Below are positions 1 to 6,410 of a stretch of DNA of 8,639 bases, in pieces. Below the pieces are notes generated by a model. That model was not told where the DNA came from. It searched no databases and worked only from the letters and a program-made list of their open reading frames with translations. Positions within the stretch are counted from its first letter, which is position 1. Every line of letters begins with the position of its first letter. The stretch comes from CAZJYI01 sp964550025 (GTDB lineage Bacteria; Verrucomicrobiota; Kiritimatiellia; UBA8416; CAYOBW01): positions 1 through 8,639 of the forward strand of contig CAZJYI010000292.1 in the NCBI GenBank assembly GCA_964550025.1, in the 5' to 3' direction. The translations under genes were made by a program, and so were the position numbers.

Positions 1-119
1 TAGATGCCGCAGAACCGGCATCGGTTCCAGTGGCACCCGCGTGTCAGCCGCACAAGCAGGCTGCCCCACTCACTGGGAGGCCGGATCACAAGCGATTCGG
101 CAATGGGGTGTTCGTTCAT
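1..119 (-). CDS. Radical SAM protein, N-terminus only (runs off the left edge)
   Basis: Only the first 39 codons are inside the window; no stop is reached before the edge. The reading opens with ATG at 119 and is preceded by a perfect GGAGG (131-127) with a 7-nt spacer, which decides the start. Residues 18-39 read EWGSLLVRLTRGCHWNRCRFCGI. Cys29, Cys34 and Cys37 form a CX4CX2C motif after a basic TRG stretch, which is how the [4Fe-4S] cluster of COG1032-like radical SAM Fe-S oxidoreductases is bound. Radical SAM enzymes cleave S-adenosylmethionine to a 5'-deoxyadenosyl radical in the cytoplasm. The substrate cannot be told from this fragment. The spacing CX4CX2C rather than CX3CX2C suggests the subgroup with CPWNRCxFC-type motifs. 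The gene follows the giant secreted protein in the same direction, 86 bp away. No clear terminator is seen between them, so cotranscription is possible but unproven. Confidence 0.85.
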   Translation of the reverse strand, partial: MNEHPIAESLVIRPPSEWGSLLVRLTRGCHWNRCRFCGI

Positions 120-126
120 TGGCACG

Positions 127-131
127 CCTCC
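127..131 (-). promoter_or_regulatory. Shine-Dalgarno site of the radical SAM gene
   Basis: GGAGG on the minus strand, 7 nt before ATG 119. It fixes the start of a gene that would otherwise be easy to miss because it is cut by the window edge. Confidence 0.8.
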
Positions 132-205
132 AGGTTCAAACCACAGGATATCAGACAATCCCCGCGAAGCAACCGCAGGCTGCAGAACCCCGCGGGGGAG
201 CAGGG

Positions 206-3200
206 TCAGTCCCTGCCGTCGACGATCCCGTCCAGGTTGAAGTCGGCGCATGTGTAGCCGGTCCGTCCCTGCAACGCTTGGCAGATGTCGGTATCGCTCC
301 GGGTAACCAAACCGTCGCCGTTGGCGTCTCCGGCGATCATGCCGCTGACGCCGGGCGCCAACCGGATGCATGCGTTGCTTCCGCCGTGGGAGGCTGCCCA
401 ATTCGCGCTAAAATCGTATGCAATCGAGCGGTTCGTAAACGCCACGGGAATGGAAGAGACCACGCAGAGGTGGTTCCTGTGTTTGACGACGGGGTGGAGC
501 GTCGTTCCCGGAGTCGTGCCAACCACGATCCCGAGCTCCCCCGCAGAGTCGAGCACGTATCCGTCGTTTCTCAGGAAGGCACTCTGAGACATCACGGGAG
601 AACCATCCGGCGTCTCCCTCATCTCCACCAATACCCAGTCAACCGCATTGGAGGGGAGCCTTTCGACCGTGCTGAGGTCGGCGGCATACGGAGACACCCG
701 GGGAACGAAACCCAATTCGGACAGGCGGGTCGTCATGGCTCGGGCGGTCGGATCGTACGCCCCGGCAAGAAACACACGCAGGCCGGTTCTGAAGGCGATC
801 TCGAATGCGCCGATATCCGGCAAGCCGTTCAGCACACGCGGGTTCCCCGCCAGGTCGAAGGTATCGAGGGCGCCCTCGTAGTTGATCCCGGTGTCGACGC
901 AGGGCGACGAGAGTTTCAGGCGGTAGTCGCCGGAGGCCGCATCTTCGAACTCCGGATTCTGGTCCCGGTTGCCATCTCCCGGCGGGCGCGGAGAGCTGCA
1001 GCAGTACGCGTACGTGTACGCCGGAGCCGCTGCGCCTACATGGTGGTAGTTCGGTCCCCATTTGCCCGCACCGTTGCCGTAGACAATGGTATTGCGCACT
1101 CTCACACGAGCTCCCGTGTGCCACTCGAAGCCTCCTCCGCTGTACACAACGCTGTTGCCCACCACGGTGCAATTGTCAATCGAACATGCACCATGCCCGC
1201 TCACGCCGCCTCCGTAGTTTGCCGTGTTGCCCTGTAGCAGCGAGCTGCGCAACACGCCGCCATGGAAGAAGGCGAACCCGCCCCCGCTGCCCCCAACCGC
1301 GTTGCGGAGAATCCGGCAGCGCTCCACCAATCCCCCGCCATAGCAGTAGACGCCCCCCCCATGTCCGTACGGTTGCCCCGTGTTGTCCGCTATCGTGCAG
1401 CCGCGTACGACACCGCCGTAGAAGCAATACACCCCCCCGCCGCGTTCCCAGCCCGCGTTGGTGACGATGATACAATTCTCCACCGTACCACCACCCCAGA
1501 GCAGGACGGCCCCTCCCTCCTCAACGCTGCCCCCGGTCAAGGTGAAGCCGTCGATCTCGGCATCGGGACAATCCACGTAGAAGCACCTGCATCGCCGCGC
1601 TCCATCGATCGCCGTCTCCGAGGCACCATTGACGCTTTGTATCCTCACACCGGTACGAACGTGGACTTGGGAGGGGAGCCTGTACCAACCGTTCGTCACC
1701 AGGACAACCGTGCCATCGGCACCGATGTCGACCGCGGCTTGCAGGTTCGTCGCGGCCGTTGCCCAGTTCGTGTAGGGAAACGTGTGAGATCCGGCGATGC
1801 ACACATGAACGCGAGGGGGACCCGTGAGCAAGTAGTCCCGCTTCGCTATCGAGAACACCGCGCCGGCGGAATTGCTGACGGAAAGGGACACGGAATGCCT
1901 TCCCGGACTCGTGTAGACGTTGGTAGCGACCGCGAGTCCGTATCCTTCAAGATCGACGCTCCCGTCGTTGTCGAAATCCCACATGAAGTAGAGGAAATCT
2001 CTGGGGGTGTCACCGGATGTGTAAGCTCTGAGCGTGCACACGAACGGGAGCGTACCGGACGGGTTGTCGGCGAGAACGTTGCAAAGCAACTGCGTTCCCG
2101 TGAACTCGTAACACCCCAGGTCCGGTGCCGTGCCGATCACCCGGTCGTTGGAGGCGATATCCCCGCAGGATGCCATCCACGCTGAATTGCTGGCCGCATC
2201 GATGCACGGAGAACCCGGAAGGAGTCGGCAATCGGGAACGGACAGATCAAGAAACTCGGGCTCGCCGCGCTGATTGCGGACTCCAGGCAGCATGGGCACG
2301 GTGCACACGTGGGCATAGTCCCCGCCTGTGCCCTGGTTGTACCAGTTGTCTCCCTTTCTGTCCGCGGCATTGTAGTAGACAATGCTGTTGCGGACCTTGC
2401 CTCCCCAAGAACAGATGACGCCCCCGCCATACCATGACGCCGTATTCGAGACCACGGTGCAGCTCTCCACAAGGCCGTCGGCACGGCATTCGACGCCGCC
2501 TCCGGAACCCGCGGAATTCTCCGCGATCAGGCAGTTGCGGACGTGCGAACCGGCCTCACAACGCGCCCCCCCGCCGCCGGTGTTCGTCCCCCCCGCGCGA
2601 TTCCGCCGGAGGACGCAGCCGTGGACGCGCCCTTGCTCACAGTAGACGCCGCCACCCGCACCCGCCGTGCTCCCCGAAATCGTGCAGTTACGAATCGTGC
2701 CCTTGTAGACGTATGCCCCGCCGCCGTAGACGTATGCCCGGCAACCGACAATGGCACAGTTGGACACCGTTGCGCCGCCCTGGCACCACACCCCGCCGCC
2801 GCTGTCGCTCTCCCTCCCTCCGCTCGTGCGGGTGAATCCGTTCGTCAGCGTGAAACCCGAAACCTCGGCCCCACCGCTGACGAAGACACACCGCACGGCA
2901 TCGTCGCCCGCCGGTCCCTTACCCGCAATGACGGTCGCGTCCGGTCCGTTGACGCTTCTCAGAGTAAGCACATTTGTGACCGCAACCCGAGACGCAACAC
3001 CGTCCGCGATCGTTCGCGACCCGGACCCGTAGACGCCGTTCGTGACCAGGACGACGCCGCCGGCAACGCGGTTGGCATCGACCGCATCCTGGATATTCGT
3101 GGCGGCATCCGTCCAGTTGGTATACGGCCAGACATGTGCGCCGGCCAATGACACGTAGGTCGTGTGCCCTTCCACGACCGACAACGTCACCGTACTCGAC

Positions 3201-6001
3201 GCCACCCGGGCCTCATTCCTCGCCGTGAGTACGACGGCATACGTCCCTGCAGCATCGTAAACATGCTCGGCCCGCCAGGCGTTGGACACCACGGGCCGAC
3301 CGTCACCCCAGTCCCACCAGTAGTCGCATACCCCGCTTCGAATGTCCGCCCGGAACACCGCGGGGAAACCGGCGACAACCTGCAGGGCGTCGGTCTCGAC
3401 GGCGACCTCGAGCGTCCCCGTCAGGGACCCGATGTGGCACTCGTCGCAGCCCATGTCGACGACGACGCCCCCGACCCGATCCTCCCCGTCAATGTCGCGA
3501 TGCGACAGGACCCAGCTCTCGTTCGTGCCGCCGTTGACACAGGGCGAGGTGGGCAGAATGTGCGGACGAACCAGACCGGTTAGCTGCGGTGTGTTGGTGA
3601 TGCAGCCCACACCCGGAGGAAGAGGGTGGGAACATGAATGTGACCATGTTCCCTCCTTCCAGTTGTCGTCGGAAGCAACGTCGGACGAGTTGTGATAGAC
3701 AATGGAGTTCACGACCGTCCCACCGGCCACCCCCCCCGCCTCGCGCACGGAGTGATTGGCGGCTATGGTGCAGTTGCGAACCGTGGCATGATAAACGCCC
3801 CCGCCCGACGAACGGGCGCTGTTCCGCGAAATCGCGGAGTTGCCGATCAGCCCCTGTGCCACACCGCCGCCGACGTCGGCGGTGTTCCCGGCTATCACCG
3901 AACGGTCCACGGTGCACTCCAGCGTGCCGCCACCCCTCGCGAGTGCCGAGTTACCGGTAACCGTGCAGTTGGTGAGTACGCTGCGGTAGCTGCCGCCACC
4001 GCCCCCGAATTCCCATTCCGTGCTCGAATTGCCGGTTACCTCCGAATCGACGATCGTCCCGTAGGCCGTTCCGCCTCCCGAACCCGCGGTGTTGCCCTCA
4101 ACCACACAGTTCCGCACGGCGCTTTGACAGGTCCCTCCTCCATACCCGGATGAACTGCTCAACGAGTTGCCGATGATCGTGGAACTCAAGACCGTACCCC
4201 CATACACGCCGCCGCCACTGTGATACGCTGTACAGCCCGCTATCCGGCAGTTGGTGACGGTCCCCCCGCTGCCACACAGGACGCCTCCCCCACTCCGGTC
4301 CCGGACATTGTTGCCATCCGTCCGCGTATACCCATTGGTCAGCGTGAATCCGTCGAGCACCGACTTTGCGCCTACGTATGCACAGCGAACCGCATCGTCG
4401 CCGAGCGGGCCAGCGCCGATAATCAGCGTCACGTCCGGGCCGTTCACACTACGTACGATGGCATTGTTGGTGATGACCACACGGTTGCTGAGGCCATACC
4501 CCGGGGTGACGGTTGCTCCCGTGTCATACACGCCGTTTGTCACCAGGACGACACCCCCGGCAACGGGGTTGGCGTCTATGGCGGCCTGGATATTGGTGGC
4601 CGCCGTCAGCCAGTTCGTGTATGGCCAGGTGTGATTCCCGCTCGGGGAAACGTAGTTGGTGTAGCCACCCACAACATGCACCGTGACCGTCACCGACGAA
4701 CGCCCGCCGCGGTTCCAGGCCGTCAGAACGGCCTCGTAATCGCCGGGAGCATGGTAGGTGTGGGAAACGATGGAGAGATTCGACACAGACCTGCCGTCGC
4801 CGAAATCCCATTCGTATCCGTCGGCTCTTCCGTGAATCATGGCCTCGAACGGCACATCGCATCCCACGGCAATGTTCGTGCCCGCGATACTGAAGGTAAC
4901 GGACATGTCTCCGGTCACGCCGCCTGCAACGATCTCATCGCAGCCCATATCCACGCTGGTTCCGGATATTCTCACATCCCCGTCGACATCCACGGCGCTT
5001 ACCATCCAGCCACGGTTTGTTCCCTTGTCCACACATGCCGAGAAGGCCACGATGTGGGGATTGTCGGGCCCGAGCAGACCGGGCACCGCCGTGATGTTGC
5101 CGGTTCCGCCGGGATGGGGCGTCGTGCACGTGTGCGAAACGCCGCCGCCGGAACAGTTGTCGACCACGAGTGCAGCCGTGTTGTAATAGGCGATACTGTT
5201 CTCGACACTACAGTCTCTCGTCCCTCCCCCGTACCTCGCCGCCTTGTTGTGGGTAAGGGTGCAGTTGTGTATTGTTGCCCCATATGCCCCGCCGCCGTCG
5301 TACGGCGCGGCGGTGTTCCCACCGACAAAGCAATTGTACAAGACGGGATAGGTATACCCGCCGCCCATCCTGGGAGCGATGCTCGCGCCGCCGCCTCTCG
5401 ACGCGGTGTTGGAGACGATCACGGAGTTGTATATACCTCCCCCGGATACACCGCCGCCTTCGCCCGCCCGGTTGCCGACGATGATGCAGTTGCTGACGAT
5501 TCCACCTTCTGACCTCACGCCACCGCCGTCCGACACGGTCCAACCGGTTGTATGCGTGTGTCCTTCCGTCAGGGTGAACCCCTCCAGGCGTGTACCGTCG
5601 GCCAGGTACGCGCACCGAACTGCGCCCGGCCCCATCGGCCCCTTCCCTTTGATGATCGTCACGTCCGCGCCGTTGACGCTGCGTACGGTAATCCCGTTGC
5701 CAACCGCAACACGGTTCGTCATCGTGCCGGACACGGCCCTTCCCCCCGAATCGTACACCCCGTTTGTTACCAGCACGACCTCGCCGGGTCCCGCAACGTC
5801 AACGGCCGCCTGGATGGTCGCGGCGGCGGTGGCCCAGTTGGTGTACGGTGAGAGGGGAGCGGCAGACGAGGCATCGACGTAGTGCGTAGCGGCGGTCAGG
5901 AAAGGAGCACAGAGGAGGTGCATAGCAGCCACGATTCCGCCTGCCAGGCGAACGCGCGGTTGCACGCCTCTCCCCGCATGCCCAGTCCCGGACCACGCCA
6001 T
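206..6001 (-). CDS. Giant secreted protein: four beta-helix modules, three PKD domains, dockerin-like C-terminus
   Basis: The protein has 1,931 residues from ATG 6001 and a TGA at 208-206. An in-frame ATG at 6100 gives 33 more residues, but it lies upstream of a plausible promoter. ATG 6001 has GGGAG 8 nt upstream and opens a signal peptide (Arg-containing n-region, hydrophobic stretch about 20-37, cleavage near Ala37-Ala38). Order of parts: beta-helix module 1 (about 40-360), PKD 1 (366-444, WDFGDG), module 2 (447-857), PKD 2 (862-944, WDWGDG), module 3 (945-1300), PKD 3 (1305-1395, WDFDNDG), module 4 (1397-1735), a domain with VDWVLVEMR, RNDGYVLD and HRNHL (1738-1888), and a dockerin-like tail (1891-1931). 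Modules resemble choice-of-anchor-Q/Pmp-like right-handed parallel beta-helices. The protein is probably exported to the cell surface or outside. Adhesion, glycan binding or matrix formation are family-level guesses; no catalytic motif was recognised. The tail has two 12-residue calcium loops (DANGDGLVTRSD, DFNLDGIVDGRD) and stops on the last Asp. Confidence 0.95.
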   Translation of the reverse strand: MAWSGTGHAGRGVQPRVRLAGGIVAAMHLLCAPFLTAATHYVDASSAAPLSPYTNWATAAATIQAAVDVAGPGEVVLVTNGVYDSGGRAVSGTMTNRVAVGNGITVRSVNGADVTIIKGKGPMGPGAVRCAYLADGTRLEGFTLTEGHTHTTGWTVSDGGGVRSEGGIVSNCIIVGNRAGEGGGVSGGGIYNSVIVSNTASRGGGASIAPRMGGGYTYPVLYNCFVGGNTAAPYDGGGAYGATIHNCTLTHNKAARYGGGTRDCSVENSIAYYNTAALVVDNCSGGGVSHTCTTPHPGGTGNITAVPGLLGPDNPHIVAFSACVDKGTNRGWMVSAVDVDGDVRISGTSVDMGCDEIVAGGVTGDMSVTFSIAGTNIAVGCDVPFEAMIHGRADGYEWDFGDGRSVSNLSIVSHTYHAPGDYEAVLTAWNRGGRSSVTVTVHVVGGYTNYVSPSGNHTWPYTNWLTAATNIQAAIDANPVAGGVVLVTNGVYDTGATVTPGYGLSNRVVITNNAIVRSVNGPDVTLIIGAGPLGDDAVRCAYVGAKSVLDGFTLTNGYTRTDGNNVRDRSGGGVLCGSGGTVTNCRIAGCTAYHSGGGVYGGTVLSSTIIGNSLSSSSGYGGGTCQSAVRNCVVEGNTAGSGGGTAYGTIVDSEVTGNSSTEWEFGGGGGSYRSVLTNCTVTGNSALARGGGTLECTVDRSVIAGNTADVGGGVAQGLIGNSAISRNSARSSGGGVYHATVRNCTIAANHSVREAGGVAGGTVVNSIVYHNSSDVASDDNWKEGTWSHSCSHPLPPGVGCITNTPQLTGLVRPHILPTSPCVNGGTNESWVLSHRDIDGEDRVGGVVVDMGCDECHIGSLTGTLEVAVETDALQVVAGFPAVFRADIRSGVCDYWWDWGDGRPVVSNAWRAEHVYDAAGTYAVVLTARNEARVASSTVTLSVVEGHTTYVSLAGAHVWPYTNWTDAATNIQDAVDANRVAGGVVLVTNGVYGSGSRTIADGVASRVAVTNVLTLRSVNGPDATVIAGKGPAGDDAVRCVFVSGGAEVSGFTLTNGFTRTSGGRESDSGGGVWCQGGATVSNCAIVGCRAYVYGGGAYVYKGTIRNCTISGSTAGAGGGVYCEQGRVHGCVLRRNRAGGTNTGGGGARCEAGSHVRNCLIAENSAGSGGGVECRADGLVESCTVVSNTASWYGGGVICSWGGKVRNSIVYYNAADRKGDNWYNQGTGGDYAHVCTVPMLPGVRNQRGEPEFLDLSVPDCRLLPGSPCIDAASNSAWMASCGDIASNDRVIGTAPDLGCYEFTGTQLLCNVLADNPSGTLPFVCTLRAYTSGDTPRDFLYFMWDFDNDGSVDLEGYGLAVATNVYTSPGRHSVSLSVSNSAGAVFSIAKRDYLLTGPPRVHVCIAGSHTFPYTNWATAATNLQAAVDIGADGTVVLVTNGWYRLPSQVHVRTGVRIQSVNGASETAIDGARRCRCFYVDCPDAEIDGFTLTGGSVEEGGAVLLWGGGTVENCIIVTNAGWERGGGVYCFYGGVVRGCTIADNTGQPYGHGGGVYCYGGGLVERCRILRNAVGGSGGGFAFFHGGVLRSSLLQGNTANYGGGVSGHGACSIDNCTVVGNSVVYSGGGFEWHTGARVRVRNTIVYGNGAGKWGPNYHHVGAAAPAYTYAYCCSSPRPPGDGNRDQNPEFEDAASGDYRLKLSSPCVDTGINYEGALDTFDLAGNPRVLNGLPDIGAFEIAFRTGLRVFLAGAYDPTARAMTTRLSELGFVPRVSPYAADLSTVERLPSNAVDWVLVEMRETPDGSPVMSQSAFLRNDGYVLDSAGELGIVVGTTPGTTLHPVVKHRNHLCVVSSIPVAFTNRSIAYDFSANWAASHGGSNACIRLAPGVSGMIAGDANGDGLVTRSDTDICQALQGRTGYTCADFNLDGIVDGRD
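797..1813 (-). repeat. Beta-helix module 4 of the giant protein (6 rungs, most diverged)
   Basis: Opens with HVCIAGSHTFPYTNWATAAT, keeps VVLVTNGWY and QSVNG, but lacks the KGPxGxxAVRC block of modules 1-3. Six rungs follow. It ends in GLPDIGAFE, the usual closing motif of this domain type, instead of the DMGCDE ending of modules 1 and 2. Confidence 0.85.
2102..3169 (-). repeat. Beta-helix module 3 of the giant protein (6 rungs)
   Basis: Opens with TYVSLAGAH and WPYTNWTDAATNIQDAVD and closes with APDLGCYE. Five of six rungs carry Cys at the shared strand position, the densest Cys column of the four modules. The rungs also contain extra Cys in WCQGG, YCEQG, RCEAG, ECRADG and ICSWGG turns. Confidence 0.85.
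3431..4663 (-). repeat. Beta-helix module 2 of the giant protein (9 rungs, longest)
   Basis: Opens with YVSPSG and WPYTNWLTAATNIQAAID and closes with VVDMGCDE. I count nine rungs, against five or six in the others, so it looks expanded by internal duplication. It is most like module 3: both carry an AGGVVLVTNGVY block. Their DNA around 4540-4640 and 3040-3140 is visibly similar, for example CACCAGGACGAC in 4540s and CCAGGACGACG near 3046. Confidence 0.85.
4922..5887 (-). repeat. Beta-helix module 1 of the giant protein (5 rungs)
   Basis: First of four intragenic repeats. It opens with HYVDAS and PYTNWATAAATIQAAVD, continues through EVVLVTNGVY, RSVNG and AVRCAY, and has five rungs built on GGG turns followed by (V/I)xNC-type strands. 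It closes with SVDMGCDE. Three of its five rungs carry Cys at the strand position; the other two carry Ser. Confidence 0.85.
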
Positions 6002-6053
6002 TTCCGTGACTCCCTGCGCGAGAGGGGATGACCTCGCCCCGTTTCGCTTTTTT

Positions 6054-6082
6054 AGTATGCGCGCCTGGAGAGAGAATGGCAA
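6054..6082 (-). promoter_or_regulatory. Predicted sigma70-like promoter of the giant secreted-protein gene
   Basis: Minus-strand TTGCCA (6082-6077, 5 of 6 to TTGACA), a 17-nt spacer and CATACT (6059-6054, 4 of 6 to TATAAT). Transcription would begin near 6047, giving a leader of about 46 nt before ATG 6001 with its GGGAG (6014-6010). The promoter lies inside the longer open frame that begins at 6100, which argues against that longer start. It is a sequence match only. Confidence 0.5.
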
Positions 6083-6162
6083 CCCTTTCCCGCCGGGCAC
6101 TGCTTCCTAGCAAAAAGAGCGGGGGGGTTGCCGAGAAGCCGGCAGAATCAGTTCCTTGGTTT

Positions 6163-6182
6163 GGCCTTCAGGAACAAAGGCC
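6163..6182. repeat. Short inverted repeat beside the tRNA fragment
   Basis: GGCCTT (6163-6168) and AAGGCC (6177-6182) flank an 8-nt loop. On the minus strand it lies just downstream of the tRNA-Arg fragment, so it could be the remains of the original tRNA terminator. It has no T-run, so this is weak. The rest of 6083-6217 shows nothing I can name, apart from a G7 run at 6121-6127. Confidence 0.3.
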
Positions 6183-6217
6183 TGTCGGTTTTCGGGGACG
6201 GATGGCCGGAGAATGAC

Positions 6218-6267
6218 TGGCGCGCCCGGAGAGGTTCGAACTCCCAACCCTCTGATCCGAAGTCAGA
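6218..6267 (-). pseudogene. tRNA-Arg(UCG) 3' half: candidate attachment-site remnant
   Basis: Read on the minus strand this is the 3' part of a tRNA. The anticodon stem TCTGA/TCAGA pairs perfectly around loop CTTCGGA, whose anticodon TCG reads CGN arginine codons. A five-base variable loop follows, then the T arm GGGAG-TTCGAAC-CTCTC, the 3' acceptor strand CGGGCGC, discriminator G and CCA. A complete gene needs a 5' acceptor strand GCGCCCG and a D arm. Upstream there is only a possible GTCT/AGAC stem lacking A14 and A21, and no acceptor partner, so the gene is broken. Tyrosine recombinases commonly use the 3' half of tRNA genes as the crossover target. After integration they leave an intact tRNA at one end and a 3' copy at the other. 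This orientation places the inserted element at higher coordinates. The intact copy should lie outside the window to the right. Confidence 0.85.
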
Positions 6268-6279
6268 AAGTCTGTCCGT

Positions 6280-6346
6280 ACAAGACCTTTCCAGATGCAA
6301 TGCCTTGCAGAATAGGCGTTTACGGAGATTCTGACAAAACCTTTCC
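6280..6346. repeat. Two direct copies of ACAARACCTTTCC beside the tRNA fragment
   Basis: ACAAGACCTTTCC (6280-6292) and ACAAAACCTTTCC (6334-6346) differ at one base in 13 and start 54 bp apart, about five helical turns. They lie 13 and 67 bp inside the presumed element end. Position and spacing suit arm-type recombinase sites, but no integrase is visible to link them to. Confidence 0.6.
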
Positions 6347-6360
6347 TGGAAAAGTGTCAG
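6331..6360. repeat. Long imperfect hairpin downstream of the peptidase-like gene
   Basis: CTGACA (6331-6336) pairs with TGTCAG (6355-6360). Inside it, on the minus strand, CTTTTCC pairs with GGAAAGG with one G-T pair and a very tight loop, leaving a three-base bulge on one side. It lies about 50 nt after the stop at 6411 and could end that transcript, but no T-run follows. It includes the second 13-mer repeat, so a role in recombination is the alternative. Confidence 0.55.
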
Positions 6361-6384
6361 ATCGGACTACGGATCGGACTACGG
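6361..6384. repeat. Perfect 12-bp tandem duplication
   Basis: Two adjacent identical copies of ATCGGACTACGG, starting directly after the hairpin at 6331-6360. It lies in the non-coding stretch between the tRNA fragment and the peptidase-like gene. The remainder of 6385-6410 shows nothing recognisable. Confidence 0.9.
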
Positions 6385-6410
6385 CGAAGGCGCTATGCCC
6401 GCTGGAAGGC

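Noticed and set aside
188..197. CCCCGCGGGG palindrome after the giant gene as a terminator
   Set aside because: It is a perfect palindrome with no loop and no following T-run, so it does not meet the usual terminator form.
41..1237. 398-codon plus-strand open frame
   Set aside because: It is antisense to the beta-helix gene. Its product is Arg/Val/Ala-rich without any domain, as expected from the complement of a GC-rich Gly/Thr/Val-coding gene.
1262..2185. 307-codon plus-strand open frame
   Set aside because: Antisense shadow of modules 3 and 4 and PKD 3; no convincing ribosome site or domain.
4220..5512. 430-codon plus-strand open frame
   Set aside because: Antisense shadow of modules 1 and 2. 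Its internal repeats only mirror the beta-helix repeats.
6002..6100. N-terminal extension of the giant protein to ATG 6100
   Set aside because: It overlaps a TTGCCA-17-CATACT promoter and places 33 Arg/Lys-containing residues before the signal peptide. ATG 6001 has a good ribosome site and gives a normal export signal.
6218..6305. A complete, functional tRNA-Arg
   Set aside because: A GTCT/AGAC D-stem can be drawn upstream, but A14 and A21 are missing, two bases instead of one separate the D and anticodon stems, and no 5' strand pairs with CGGGCGC.
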